Assembly: GCF_900454895.1 (NCBI RefSeq)
Contig: NZ_UGTA01000001.1
Coordinates: 310,001-374,000 of the forward strand
DNA: 64,000 nt
Direction of reading: 5' to 3'
From: Phocoenobacter uteri
GTDB taxonomy: Bacteria; Pseudomonadota; Gammaproteobacteria; Enterobacterales; Pasteurellaceae
Shown here: one piece after another, positions 45,301-54,980 of the stretch
Numbering within the stretch: position 1 is the first letter of the stretch
Layout of the letters: the number at the start of each line of letters is the position of its first letter
Position numbers and translations under genes: made by a program
The notes under the pieces: model-generated
Seen by the model: only the letters and a program-made list of their open reading frames with translations
Databases searched by the model: none
What the model was told of the DNA's origin: nothing

Positions 45301-48300
45301 TGTATTTCTTTCACCTCCAATTACACCACTGAGTTCTGCTGAAACAGTGTTATTTCTACCGCCTAAAATAGCTGCATTTGTGCCCGCATTCGTGATGGTA
45401 TTACGAGAGCCTGCAATAATGGCGGAATTTTGCGCGTCAACCGTATTGTGATCGCCACCTAAAATACCAGACTGATGGGCATTTTCATTGAGCGTATTAT
45501 ATGCTCCAGCCACTATGCCTGATTTTTGTGATTTAACCTGATTTTCTTGACCTCCTGAAATAGTAGAAAATCTGCCTGTGACGGTGTTTGTATGTCCTCC
45601 TGAGATGGTAGACCAGTAACCATCTCCTTCAATTTTGTTGCCTTGTCCTGCTAAAATACCTGCGTGATTTTTGGCGATCAGGTTAGTTTGACCACCGTTT
45701 ATGGTTGAATGGCTTCCGCTTGCAATATTTGATTGTCCCCCTATAACAGCAGAAAAATTATTGGTAACTTGGTTGTTACTTCCTCCCAATATTCCTGATG
45801 AACTATGCGTCACACGATTTCTATATCCACCATTGATAACAGATTCTGTACCGCTGACAATATTATTGTGTCCTCCTGCTACAAAAGCATCCGGTGCTTT
45901 TGCTTCATTGTTATGTCCTCCAATCGCACTTGAATAATGTGCTTCCGCTGTATTTACTCTTCCACCCATAACCGCAGATTCAAAGCCTGTTGCTTGGTTT
46001 TGACTTCCGCCTGCCACAATGCTTCTTTCTCCGCTTGCAATATTAGAGTGTCCCCCGAGAATTGCAGATTGTAAACCACTTCCATTGTTGTTATATCCAC
46101 CTAAAATAGCAGTGCCATCTCCGCTTACATTATTCGCACTACCGCCAACAATAACGGCTTTGTGATTTCTCACGGTATTATTATGTCCTGCGACGATAGC
46201 AGAATATTGAAATTCTTCTTCAATGTTATTTTCTTGACCCACGAGAATTCCCGAATAGTGTGCATTTGCTTTTACAGTATTTCTGTTTCCGCCTATAACA
46301 GCTGAGCTATTTCCTTCAGATGAATTATATATTCCGCCAACAACAACAGCTCTGTGATTTCTCACGGTATTATTATGTCCTGCGACAATAGCGGAATCTT
46401 GGAATCCTTCTTCGATGTTATTTGCTTGACCCGCGAGAATCCCTGAATTATGCGCATTTGCTTTTACAGTATTTCTGTTTCCGCCTAAAACAGTTGAGTT
46501 ATTTCCTTCAGCTGAATTATTTATTCCGCTAAGGACGGCAGAAGCTGAACCGCTTGAGGTGTTATTTGTCCCGCCAATAATGGCAGACTCAGTACCGCTG
46601 ACGATATTATACTGCCCACCTGCCACAAAGGTATCCTGTGCTTTTGCTTCATTGTTATGTCCTCCAACCGCACTTGAATAATGTGCTTCCGCTTTATTTA
46701 CTCTTCCACCCATAACTGCAGACTCAAAGCCTGTGGCGTGGTTTTGATGTCCGCCTGCGACAACACTTCGTTCTCCACTTGCAATATTGGTATGCCCTCC
46801 GAGCATTGCAGATTCTGGACCACTGCCATTATTTGATATTCCGCCAAGAATGACTGCGCGATTCCCACTGACATTATTCGCACTACCGCCAACAACAACG
46901 GCTCTGTGATTTCTCACAGTATTATTATGTCCTGCGACAATAGCGGAATATTGAAATCCTTCTTCAATGTTATTTGCTTGACCCGCAAGAATTCCTGAAT
47001 TGTGCGCATTTGCTTTTACAGTATTGGTATTTCCGCCTAAAACCGTTGAGCCATTTCCTCCTGTCGAATTATTTACTCCGCTAAGGATGGCAGAAGCTGA
47101 ACCACTTGTGGTGTTATTTGTTCCGCCAATAATGGCAGATTCAGTACCGCTGACAATATTGTGATGTCCCCCAGCTACAAATGTATCCTGTGCTTTTGCT
47201 TCATTGTTATATCCGCCTATCGCACTTGAATAATGCGCTTCCGCTTTATTTATTCTGCCGCCCATAACCGCAGATTCAAAGCCTGTGGCGTGGTTTTGAT
47301 GTCCGCCTGCGACAACGCTTCGTTCTCCGCTTGCAATATTGGTGTGCCCTCCGAGCATTGCGGACTGTAAACCGCTTCCCGTATTTTTTGTTCCTCCAAG
47401 AATAACGGCTTGCGCTTGGCTTACATTATTTTCAGTTCCCCCAATGATAGCAGAACTGTCTCCGCTGACATTATTGAGACGACCACCTATAATGCTTGCT
47501 CGATAGTGTTGTATTCTATTGTCTTGTCCTCCGACAATGCTAGAATAGTGCATATTTTCATCTATCTTATTACGTTCACCTACAAGAATGCCAGAGTTTT
47601 GAGCGTTGGTGTTTACGGTATTTGTGTTTCCGCCTAAAACGGTTGAGTTATTTCCTTTTACTGCGTTATTTGTTCCGCCAATAATGGTAGATTCAGCACT
47701 GCTGGCAATATTATGATGTCCTCCTGCTACAAATGTATCTTGTGCTTTTGCTTCATTGTTATATCCACCAATTGTACTTGAATAATGCGCTTCCGCTTTA
47801 TTTACTCTTCCGCCCATAACCGCAGATTCAAATCCTGTGGCGTGGTTTTGATGTCCGCCTGCGACAACGCTTCGTTCTCCACTTGCAATATTGGTATGCC
47901 CTCCGAGCATTGCGGACTGTAAACCGCTTCCCGTATTTTTTGTTCCTCCAAGAATAACGGTTTGCGCTTGACTTACATTATTTTCAGCTCCCCCAATGAT
48001 AGCAGAACTGTCTCCGCTGACATTATTGAGACGACCACCTACAATGCTTGCTCGATAGTGTTGTATTCTATTGTCTTGTCCTCCGACAATGCTAGAATAG
48101 TGCATATTTTCATCTATCTTATTACGTTCACCCATAAGAATGCCTGAGTTTTGAGCATTGTTTTTTACGGTATTTGTATTTCCACCTAAAACGGTTGAAT
48201 TATTTCCGGCTGTTGAGTTTTGATATCCACTAATTACGGACGAATTTGAACTGCTTGCGGTATTATTTGTTCCTCCAATAATGGCAGATTCAGTACCGCT

Positions 48301-50760
48301 GACAATATTATGATGTCCTCCTGCGACAAATGTATCTTGTGCTTTTGCTTCATTGTTATATCCACCAATTGTACTTGAATAATGCGCTTCCGCTTTATTT
48401 ATTCTGCCGCCCATAACCGCAGACTCAAAGCCTGTGGCGTGGTTTTGATGTCCGCCCGCGACAAGGCTTCGTTCTCCGCTTGCAATGTTGGTGTGACCTC
48501 CGAGCATTGCGGAATCTAAACCACTTCCATTGTTGCTATATCCTCCAAGAATAACTGCGCGATCCCCACTTACATTATTTGAATGACCACCTATGATACT
48601 TGCTCTATGGTTGTTTACTGTATTATCTTGCCCCCCAACAATACTAGAATAATGCATACCTGCTTCTATATTATTGCGTTCGCCCATTAGGATTCCCGAA
48701 TTTTGAGCATTGGTTTTTACGGTATTTGTATTTCCACCTAATATAACGGATCTATCTCCGTTCACATTATTTGTACTCCCTCCAACGATAACCGCTCTGT
48801 GACTATTTACCGTGTTATTATGTCCTGCAATAATGCCAGAATATTGTGAATTTTGTTCTATGCTATTTGCTTGCCCACCTAAAATTCCTGAATTTTGAGC
48901 ATTTGTTTTTATGGTATTGGTATTTCCTCCGAGAATGACCGATTTTTCTCCACTAATTTCATTATTATTCCCTCCCGCAATCACCGCTTTATGATTTCTA
49001 ACGGTATTATTATGCCCTGCAACAATCCCTGAAAATTGAAAGTTTTCTTCGATAGTATTGGTTTGCCCCGCTAAAATGCCGGAATTGTGGGCATTTACTT
49101 TAATCGTGTTCGTATTTCCGCCGAGAACCACGGATTTTTGTGCATTTGAAGCATTATTGTAACCGCCTACCACACTAGAAAAATGCGCATTTTCATTCAG
49201 CACATTATTTTCACCTGCAACAATACCGGATGCGATAGATTTAACCTGATTTCCTTTACCACCCACAATCGTTGAATGATGTTGAGTGACGATATTATTC
49301 TCGCCCCCTACCGCGGTTGAAAAATTTTCTTTAATCTGATTTCGCCAACCGGAAAAGACCCCCGATGACGCGTGTGTAACCACATTCTCAAAGCCCCCAA
49401 TAATTGAAGAACGTTGCCCCTCAACACGGTTTTGTTGCCCCCCTGCGATGATAGCGCGCTCTCCATTGGTTTCAATGGTATTACTTTCTCCTGCGAGAAT
49501 GGCGGATTGTGGTGCTTTAATCATTCCATTTTGTCCTGCAACCACACCACTGAAATTGCCTGTTATGTTGTGGTTATAGCCAGATAATATCCCTGCCCAA
49601 CGTGTATTTTCATTGATAACATTGTTTGCACCTGCAACAATTCCCGATTTTTCTGCATTTTTTTTTATAAGGTTATGTTCCCCGCCAAGAATGCCTGCAC
49701 GATGGGCATTTTTCACAATTTCATTTTGACTTCCGCCAATGATCGATGATGCCCATCCCGTCGCTTTATTTTCTATCCCACCAATAATAGACACATCACC
49801 GGTATAAGTTCCTTCTTCGTCCGCGATTTTATTTTCTACACCACCTAGAATAACTGAGCGCTTGGCTGCTTTTATAATGTTAGTTTCTCCGCCCATAATC
49901 CCTGAACGATGCGCTCTCCCATCCGTTGATTCAATTCGGTTACTATTTCCCCCCAAAACAACGGACTCATTTCTATCAACATAGTTACTTTCACCCCCAA
50001 CAACACTTGACGACCAACCGCTCACGTTATTATTTCTTCCTCCTAAAATACTGGATTTTTGACCGCTTACATTGTTTGTTTCTCCCCCGAGTACCACAGC
50101 GTTTGCTTGACTAACCGTACCGTGTGAACCCGCCAATACCGCAGAATTACGTTGGCTCACATTGCCATATTCTCCTGCTAATATGGTTGCATTAGTAACA
50201 GAAGCCGCGATGGTGTTATGAATTCCGCCCACAATGGTCGATTGTTCACTGCCTGAGTTAATTGTGTTTCTTTCGCCACCAAGCATACCAGAATCTCGCC
50301 CTGCGGTCGTATTTCTCATTCCTCCTGCAATAACCGAATTTTCTCCAGTATATTCAATCGTATTTCCATTTCCTTGATCACCACCGCCCACAATGGCACT
50401 GTCATAAGCTTTGATTGTGTGGCTCACCCCAGCTAAAATCCCACTTCTTTCAGCTGTACTTGTCGTTTTATTCTTCCATCCAGCAATAATGCCTGAATTA
50501 GGACTTGATATGCTGAGTTCTGCTCCACCAAGAGCAAGAGAATTTGAAGAGCCACCGTTAATCATATTAGTCATTCCACTTACGATGGCATTTGCACTAA
50601 TGGCAGTGCCTGAACCTATCACGAGTGATCCGTTACCAATACCTGTTTCAGTAGAAATTGTGCCGTTATTTGTATTTATTTTTGCACCAGCACCAAAGGC
50701 TGAGCCAGTTGTAAGAGATAAAAGTAAAGTAGTTGCTATGGTTAGATTGTTATTTTTCAT
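42301..50760 (-). CDS. Giant trimeric autotransporter adhesin (YadA family)
   Basis: A 2819-residue surface adhesin, far longer than YadA (about 420-450). A plain Sec signal peptide (residues 1 to about 24-26; no extended ESPR region) leads into an enormous head, about residues 27-1895. The head is made of well over one hundred YadA-type beta-roll repeats of roughly 13-16 residues, each with an SxxxGGxxN core. A neck follows (HHVADGEIS...EAVNGSQ, near 1900). The stalk, about 1925-2700, has four repeats of an MNxSLT...EVxGxGxNKLL module and long coiled coils with asparagine at heptad position d (IAENKNKIVDNKNAIDRNK). A second neck near 2713 and an 80-residue YadA anchor ending GAGAGYSW follow. 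The frame is intact. Ribosome site AAAGGTTATAT. It stands alone with its own promoter. Confidence 0.95.
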   Translation of the reverse strand: MKNNNLTIATTLLLSLTTGSAFGAGAKINTNNGTISTETGIGNGSLVIGSGTAISANAIVSGMTNMINGGSSNSLALGGAELSISSPNSGIIAGWKNKTTSTAERSGILAGVSHTIKAYDSAIVGGGDQGNGNTIEYTGENSVIAGGMRNTTAGRDSGMLGGERNTINSGSEQSTIVGGIHNTIAASVTNATILAGEYGNVSQRNSAVLAGSHGTVSQANAVVLGGETNNVSGQKSSILGGRNNNVSGWSSSVVGGESNYVDRNESVVLGGNSNRIESTDGRAHRSGIMGGETNIIKAAKRSVILGGVENKIADEEGTYTGDVSIIGGIENKATGWASSIIGGSQNEIVKNAHRAGILGGEHNLIKKNAEKSGIVAGANNVINENTRWAGILSGYNHNITGNFSGVVAGQNGMIKAPQSAILAGESNTIETNGERAIIAGGQQNRVEGQRSSIIGGFENVVTHASSGVFSGWRNQIKENFSTAVGGENNIVTQHHSTIVGGKGNQVKSIASGIVAGENNVLNENAHFSSVVGGYNNASNAQKSVVLGGNTNTIKVNAHNSGILAGQTNTIEENFQFSGIVAGHNNTVRNHKAVIAGGNNNEISGEKSVILGGNTNTIKTNAQNSGILGGQANSIEQNSQYSGIIAGHNNTVNSHRAVIVGGSTNNVNGDRSVILGGNTNTVKTNAQNSGILMGERNNIEAGMHYSSIVGGQDNTVNNHRASIIGGHSNNVSGDRAVILGGYSNNGSGLDSAMLGGHTNIASGERSLVAGGHQNHATGFESAVMGGRINKAEAHYSSTIGGYNNEAKAQDTFVAGGHHNIVSGTESAIIGGTNNTASSSNSSVISGYQNSTAGNNSTVLGGNTNTVKNNAQNSGILMGERNKIDENMHYSSIVGGQDNRIQHYRASIVGGRLNNVSGDSSAIIGGAENNVSQAQTVILGGTKNTGSGLQSAMLGGHTNIASGERSVVAGGHQNHATGFESAVMGGRVNKAEAHYSSTIGGYNNEAKAQDTFVAGGHHNIASSAESTIIGGTNNAVKGNNSTVLGGNTNTVNTNAQNSGILVGERNKIDENMHYSSIVGGQDNRIQHYRASIIGGRLNNVSGDSSAIIGGTENNVSQAQAVILGGTKNTGSGLQSAMLGGHTNIASGERSVVAGGHQNHATGFESAVMGGRINKAEAHYSSAIGGYNNEAKAQDTFVAGGHHNIVSGTESAIIGGTNNTTSGSASAILSGVNNSTGGNGSTVLGGNTNTVKANAHNSGILAGQANNIEEGFQYSAIVAGHNNTVRNHRAVVVGGSANNVSGNRAVILGGISNNGSGPESAMLGGHTNIASGERSVVAGGHQNHATGFESAVMGGRVNKAEAHYSSAVGGHNNEAKAQDTFVAGGQYNIVSGTESAIIGGTNNTSSGSASAVLSGINNSAEGNNSTVLGGNRNTVKANAHNSGILAGQANNIEEGFQDSAIVAGHNNTVRNHRAVVVGGIYNSSEGNSSAVIGGNRNTVKANAHYSGILVGQENNIEEEFQYSAIVAGHNNTVRNHKAVIVGGSANNVSGDGTAILGGYNNNGSGLQSAILGGHSNIASGERSIVAGGSQNQATGFESAVMGGRVNTAEAHYSSAIGGHNNEAKAPDAFVAGGHNNIVSGTESVINGGYRNRVTHSSSGILGGSNNQVTNNFSAVIGGQSNIASGSHSTINGGQTNLIAKNHAGILAGQGNKIEGDGYWSTISGGHTNTVTGRFSTISGGQENQVKSQKSGIVAGAYNTLNENAHQSGILGGDHNTVDAQNSAIIAGSRNTITNAGTNAAILGGRNNTVSAELSGVIGGERNTVSGSKSYTIGSNNTLSSTNDFALGTHNTLSGLNNYAFGAHNTATGNNVYILGSNVNAGNTSNAVVLGDNSTAIANAISVGSATAPRKIHHVADGEISDNSLEAVNGSQVTTLKEKTGTANQTYMVVKRDPTQENGANPHTANHRKYYEIGLTDEATTAITNAKDIPAMKADIANNQTAIARKLNKDDLMKLISDDLTISQNGTEVTEGDLANTTKANVKLALKPISEDKLDQALKNKINAVTNVMGGVIAPDGTANSDKAVAGKDIHHYLTQNYYGKQDTDNKLNEKVSTSAMNHSLTSQTLEVSGNGKNKLLDDITLEVKNNAITMEKLADEVKNDINSRLKKDNLNGSATVEVTKDPTNNNVTFAVANNSIGSTQLDEATNSILNRVGTGNVATGNQNTITGETAFNAIKQAKTKVHKTGKYITLTDVKQTDDTTANEYTVGLNLNEVKTDLATGSITGTGISVTGGDNTTFKNVQLAIKDNAITSGKIANGNVTKEKLANDVQTTLNQVETNKNNLADHSAKIEKNKNDIAGNSAKITENKTAIAENKNKIVDNKNAIDRNKANITENKTAIASNKADIANNVKKIIANEQNIAENSAKITENQTAIAKNKTELAKKVGIDDMNASLTSQSIEVTGEGANKLFKGINIEVKTDGTITDNETKVVSGGTVKAYLDKNHYTKAKTDELLNTKVNRADMNKSLTGEGIHVSGVGANQLLGDVKLSIADNAITTAKIKDRNVTKAKLSDDIQATLNQVATNQASITSNKTKIAKNSAKIIKNQTAIENNQTQITENKTQIVNNAQNITANTQGIVQNKAELTQKVNIADMNGKLTSRSITVTGTGRERLLDNVNIEVNKNLTGMNSISFNNGVSISNNGLNNGGKKIVNVANGKVSKTSKEAVNGSQLHQAIATLTKANTEATKRAISGATIAGAMANLPQEYLPGRSMAAVGSAYYRGTTALAVGVSTVSDNGKWIFKTSLSSDFKEDTMIGAGAGYSW
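45825..48545 (-). repeat. Five near-identical cassettes within the adhesin head
   Basis: A block encoding HxNIASGERS, HQNHATGFESAVMGGR, AEAHYSS, GGYNNEAKAQDTFVAGG and VSGTESAIIGG occurs five times. A fixed point in the block (CCATAACCGC or a close variant) lies at about 48411, 47814, 47262, 46710 and 45965, giving spacings of 597, 552, 552 and 745 bases. The four upstream copies are very similar at the DNA level; the last, nearest the stalk, is more diverged (SQNQATGFES, APDAFVAGG). Confidence 0.9.
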
Positions 50761-50800
50761 ATATAACCTTTATTTTTTGTGTGTGTAAAATGAACAAAAT

Positions 50801-50828
50801 ATTTTACCCTCACATGAACAAAATTCAA
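50801..50828 (-). promoter_or_regulatory. Candidate adhesin promoter
   Basis: On the minus strand TTGAAT (50828-50823) and TAAAAT (50806-50801) are separated by 16 bases, about 40 bases before the adhesin ATG. In the remaining part of the 331-base gap (50761-51091) I see no gene, homopolymer tract or known site. Confidence 0.5.
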
Positions 50829-51091
50829 TCGACTGTGTGTTTCTTGTGCGAGATTTGTTTGATTTTTGTCAACAAATTGCAAAAAAGTTGTTTAAAATGA
50901 CAGCTGTGTTTGGTGGGGATTTGTTCGGTTTTTTTTGTGGGAGAGCTAATTTCTGATAATAGTAAATGAAGGGATGTGGTATTTGTTTTATAAGATTATC
51001 AATGTGAGAAAAATTTATAGGAAATGGCGTTTTTGAGTAATGTGAATAATTTACTAAAACTAAAACGCCAGTTGTTTTTTATGATTTTATA

Positions 51092-51637
51092 CTAATAAGA
51101 CAGAACTTTAACTAATTGAATTACTTCATCTATTTGTTTATTTGAAAGTTTTCCATCAAACACAAATTTTACTTTTCCATTTTTATCTAAAACAGCGACA
51201 AAATTATCTTTTGAGTTTAAATTCCACGCTTTTTTCACAGCACCTTTTTGATCTAATATCACTTGGCTATGAGCATTTTTTAATTTTCCCTTTTCCGCTT
51301 TGCTTTTTACAAACATTCCAGTACCAAAAGTGGCTTCATCAACATTGATAATGGTGGTAGTCTGATAAGTTGTACGATCAAAATGTGCGTGGCGAATTGC
51401 GTCAATCAAGGCACTGTTTTTTTCTTTTGCACTGCTTGTCCCAGCAAAGTGATTCACAATTCTAACTTTGCCTTTTAATGCGTTTGAAGCCCATTTTTGA
51501 TAAACGATTTTATCGTTATGAGCGATGAGTTCGCCATCATCAACAACGGCAACAGTTGGCAGAGTGTGATTTAATTGAATGTTGTGAGCCATTGCAAGTG
51601 GTGAAATAACAGCGAATAATGCAAATAATTTTTTCAT
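51092..51637 (-). CDS. ytfJ: YtfJ-family periplasmic protein
   Basis: A 181-residue exported protein with signal peptide MKKLFALFAVISPLAMA. The sequence matches the YtfJ family: LPTVAVVDDGELIAHNDKIVYQKW, KVRIVNHFAGTSSAKEKN, and GTGMFVKSKAEKGKLKNAHSQVILD, a thioredoxin-like fold without a CxxC. Its role is unknown. The start is ATG 51637 (TTTAA-rich upstream, weak ribosome site); the frame is open to 51697 but that extension hides the signal peptide. It diverges from yajC. Confidence 0.88.
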   Translation of the reverse strand: MKKLFALFAVISPLAMAHNIQLNHTLPTVAVVDDGELIAHNDKIVYQKWASNALKGKVRIVNHFAGTSSAKEKNSALIDAIRHAHFDRTTYQTTTIINVDEATFGTGMFVKSKAEKGKLKNAHSQVILDQKGAVKKAWNLNSKDNFVAVLDKNGKVKFVFDGKLSNKQIDEVIQLVKVLSY

Positions 51638-51802
51638 TTTTAACCTTTTACTATTGAATTTATTAAGTTGAGACACCATTTTAGCAAACAAAATCAAAAG
51701 AGAGTAAGCTGGTTTTACCTCTTCATAGATTTTACTCGTCTAAGTGTTGATTTTATGATATTTTAGCACGGCATTTTTAATTTAAAATTTTAAGGAGTTT
51801 TT

Positions 51803-52093
51803 ATGGGCGCGCAAGGCGGTACAATGCAAATGATTTTAATGTTAGTTATTTTTGGTGGAATTTTCTATTTTATGGTTTATCGTCCACAAGCTAAACGTCA
51901 AAAAGAACAAAAAGCACTTTTAGATAGCCTTTCAAAAGGTGATGAAGTGTTAATTAACGGTGGCTTAATGGGTAAAATTACCAAAGTAGCAGATGAAAGT
52001 ATCGTTATGGCATTAAATGAAACAACAGAAGTAACTGTTCGTCGTGATTTCGTTGTGGCAACTTTACCAAAAGGTTCAGTTAAATCACTTTAA
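51803..52093 (+). CDS. yajC: Sec translocon accessory protein YajC
   Basis: A 96-residue inner-membrane protein with one N-terminal helix (MQMILMLVIFGGIFYFMVYRPQ) and a small cytoplasmic domain (LSKGDEVLINGGLMGKI). It binds SecDF and the translocon. AAGGAGTTTTT precedes the ATG, and secD follows after 31 bases. In many relatives tgt lies upstream; here ytfJ diverges instead. Confidence 0.97.
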   Translation: MGAQGGTMQMILMLVIFGGIFYFMVYRPQAKRQKEQKALLDSLSKGDEVLINGGLMGKITKVADESIVMALNETTEVTVRRDFVVATLPKGSVKSL

Positions 52094-52124
52094 TTTTTTT
52101 AAATTTTTAATACAGGATTAAATT

Positions 52125-53969
52125 GTGTTAAATCGTTTTCCTTTATGGAAGAACCTAATGGTGATCTTTATGGTCGCCATTGGTGCATTATATGCCCTTC
52201 CAAATTTATACGGTGAAGACCCATCAGTACAAATCTCAGGTACACGCGGTCATTCAGCCACTCCTGAAACACTTTCAGAAGTACAAAGTGTTTTATCTTC
52301 AATGAAAATCAATCCAAAAGCAGTTTCTCTTGATAAAGGCGCAATTTTAGTTCGCCTTGAAAATGAAGATGAGCAACTTCCGGTTAAAGAAAAAATTGCT
52401 GATGTTTTAGGGAATGATTATTCCGTTGCGTTAAACTTAGCACCTGCAACACCAAGCTGGCTTTCTGAAATTGGTGGTAAGCCAATGCGTCGCGGTTTAG
52501 ACTTGTTAGGTGGTGTTCGCTTCTTAATGGAAGTGGATATGAATACAAGCTTAGCAAAACAGCAAGAAATTTTACAGGATAGTTTACGCACAGAATTACG
52601 CAAAGAGCGTTTGAAATATAAAGCGGTCAAAAAATTACCTAAATTTGCAACTGAGATCGTTTTTAATGATTCAGAAACAGCAGATAAGGCGTTTCGTTTT
52701 ATTCGTAAAATGCACAATGATTTAGAAGTAACCTATCCATCTTCTGAAATATTGTTATTAAAACCTTCTGCAAGCAGTTTAGCTAATACACGCAGTGCTG
52801 CCATTGAACAAAACCTTTCTATTTTACGTAAACGTGTGGAAGAATTAGGGGTGTCAGAACCAACGATTCAACGTCAAGGTGCGGATCGTATTGTCGTTGA
52901 ATTACCAGGTGTACAAGATACGGCTCGAGCTAAAGAGATTCTAGGTGCAACAGCAACCTTAGAATTCCGTTTAGTGAATACCGAAGCAAATCAAGGTTTG
53001 GTTGCACAAGGCATTATTCCTGCAAACTCAGAGTTGAAGCTAGATAAAGAAGGCCGCCCTGTATTACTTTTCCGTAAAGCGGAAGTCGGTGGTGAGCATA
53101 TTATCGATGCAACTGCAGGTAAGGATGACAGAGGATTGCCACAAGTAAGTATCAAACTTGATAGTGAAGGTGGTAATTTAATGGCGGAAACCACCAAACG
53201 TGCATTAAAAAAACCAATGGCAACTCTTTACCGTGAATATAAAGATTCAGGTAAAAAAGACGCAAATGGTAAAGTTATCTTAGATAAACACGAAGAAGTG
53301 ATTAACGTTGCAACCATTCAAGGTCGTTTTGGTAGCCAGTTCCAAATTACCGGAATTGACTCTTCAGCAGAAGCCCAAAACTTAGCGGTATTATTACGTT
53401 CAGGTGCATTGATTGCCCCTATCGTGATTGTTCAAGAACACACAGTAGGTGCATCATTAGGTGCAGATAATGTTGCTCAAGGTATCAATGCTTCATTATT
53501 AGGTTTAGCTTTAACTATCGTATTCTGTTTAGTTTATTATAAAGTTTTTGGTTTATTTGCTGCGGCTGCATTAGTGGTGAATATGGTTTTAACCATTGGC
53601 TTAATGTCATTGATCGGTGCGACGCTAACAATGCCAGGTATTGCAGGGATCGTGCTTTCAGTGGGTATGTCTGTTGATGCAAACGTACTGATTTATGAGC
53701 GTATTAAAGAAGAAATTCGTAATGGTCGCTCCGTACAACAAGCAATTAGCGAAGGGTATAGTGGTGCATTTTCAAGTATCTTCGATTCAAACTTAACCAC
53801 AATCTTAACAGCATTGATTCTTTATGCAGTGGGAACAGGTCCAATTAAAGGATTTGCGGTGACACTTTCTCTTGGTGTAATGATCTCAATGTTTACGGCG
53901 ATTACCGGAACTCGTATGCTCGTAAACTGGGTATATGGCGGAAAACGCGTGAAGAAACTGTGGATCTAA
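52125..53969 (+). CDS. secD: Protein translocase subunit SecD
   Basis: A 614-residue RND-type membrane protein that uses the proton gradient to pull exported proteins across the membrane. An N-terminal helix is followed by a large periplasmic P1 domain with RRGLDLLGGVRFLMEVD, then five C-terminal helices with SVGMSVDANVLIYERIKEE. The start codon read here is TTG or GTG-like within ATTGTGTTAAAT; GTG 52125 gives the conserved N-terminus MLNRFPLWKN. The gene pairs with secF 18 bases downstream. Confidence 0.96.
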   Translation: MLNRFPLWKNLMVIFMVAIGALYALPNLYGEDPSVQISGTRGHSATPETLSEVQSVLSSMKINPKAVSLDKGAILVRLENEDEQLPVKEKIADVLGNDYSVALNLAPATPSWLSEIGGKPMRRGLDLLGGVRFLMEVDMNTSLAKQQEILQDSLRTELRKERLKYKAVKKLPKFATEIVFNDSETADKAFRFIRKMHNDLEVTYPSSEILLLKPSASSLANTRSAAIEQNLSILRKRVEELGVSEPTIQRQGADRIVVELPGVQDTARAKEILGATATLEFRLVNTEANQGLVAQGIIPANSELKLDKEGRPVLLFRKAEVGGEHIIDATAGKDDRGLPQVSIKLDSEGGNLMAETTKRALKKPMATLYREYKDSGKKDANGKVILDKHEEVINVATIQGRFGSQFQITGIDSSAEAQNLAVLLRSGALIAPIVIVQEHTVGASLGADNVAQGINASLLGLALTIVFCLVYYKVFGLFAAAALVVNMVLTIGLMSLIGATLTMPGIAGIVLSVGMSVDANVLIYERIKEEIRNGRSVQQAISEGYSGAFSSIFDSNLTTILTALILYAVGTGPIKGFAVTLSLGVMISMFTAITGTRMLVNWVYGGKRVKKLWI

Positions 53970-53987
53970 GGGGTAAGGAAAAATAAA

Positions 53988-54959
53988 ATGACAACACAAA
54001 AACAACAAAATGTAGCAGATATTAAGCTTCCTTATAAACTGCTACCATTTATGAAATACCGAATGATCGGTTATATTTTTTCTCTTATTGTGACCGTACT
54101 CAGTATCTTCTTTATTGCAACAAAAGGATTAAACTGGGGGCTGGATTTCACCGGTGGTACAGTAATTGAAACAACCTTTTCACAATCGGCAGATTTAGGT
54201 AAAGTTCGCTCTGAATTGGATAAAAATGGTTATTCAAGTGCAATCGTACAAACCTTAGGTGGCACAAAAGACTTAATGATCCGCTTGCCAGCATCTGAAG
54301 CAGATAATAAAGTAAGTGCGAAAGTCATCGAAATTATTCACCAAAAAATTGATGAAAAAGCAGAGATTCAAAGTGTTGAGTTTGTAGGGCCAAATGTCGG
54401 TAAAGAGCTAACAGAAAGTGCTATTTACGGAACGTTGGCAACATTAGGTATGTTACTACTGTATGTTGGATTACGTTTTGAATGGCGTTTGGCTGTTGGT
54501 GGTATTGCGGCATTATTCCACGATGTCATCGTTACCATCGGGATTTTTTCATTCTTACAAATTGAGATTGATTTAACCTTTGTGGCAGCGATTTTATCGG
54601 TGGTGGGCTACTCATTAAACGACAGTATCGTGGTATTTGACCGTGTGCGTGAAAACTTCCGAAAAGTACGCCGTTCTAACACGCTTGAAATCATTGATAT
54701 TTCATTAAGTCAGACACTTTCTCGTACATTGATGACCTCTGTGACGACCTTAATGGTACTACTTGCGTTATTCTGGCTTGGTGGTTCAACATTGCATAGC
54801 TTCTCACTTGCATTGTTAATTGGTATCGGATTTGGTACGTATTCATCAATCTATATCGCAATTTCAGTTGCTTTACAATTAGGTTTAACACGTGATCATA
54901 TGATCCCACCAGTTGTAGAAAAAGAAGGTGCAGAGCAAGAAGCCTTTGTGAATTATTAA
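53988..54959 (+). CDS. secF: Protein translocase subunit SecF
   Basis: The 323-residue partner of SecD. Six membrane helices with the conserved DFTGGTVIET near residue 45 and the SVVGYSLNDSIVVFDRVRENF motif near residue 205. GGGGTAAGGAAAAATAAA lies before the ATG. SecDF uses the proton-motive force to finish export, which matters for very large substrates such as the adhesin encoded nearby. It is followed by a REPIN-like repeat. Confidence 0.97.
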   Translation: MTTQKQQNVADIKLPYKLLPFMKYRMIGYIFSLIVTVLSIFFIATKGLNWGLDFTGGTVIETTFSQSADLGKVRSELDKNGYSSAIVQTLGGTKDLMIRLPASEADNKVSAKVIEIIHQKIDEKAEIQSVEFVGPNVGKELTESAIYGTLATLGMLLLYVGLRFEWRLAVGGIAALFHDVIVTIGIFSFLQIEIDLTFVAAILSVVGYSLNDSIVVFDRVRENFRKVRRSNTLEIIDISLSQTLSRTLMTSVTTLMVLLALFWLGGSTLHSFSLALLIGIGFGTYSSIYIAISVALQLGLTRDHMIPPVVEKEGAEQEAFVNY

Positions 54960-54980
54960 GGCTTCTTGAATAAGAGATAA

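Noticed and set aside
45825..48545. Regularly repeated DNA that could look like a CRISPR array or satellite
   Set aside because: The repeats are in frame within one long open reading frame and encode beta-roll head repeats; there are no unique spacers of constant length and no cas genes.
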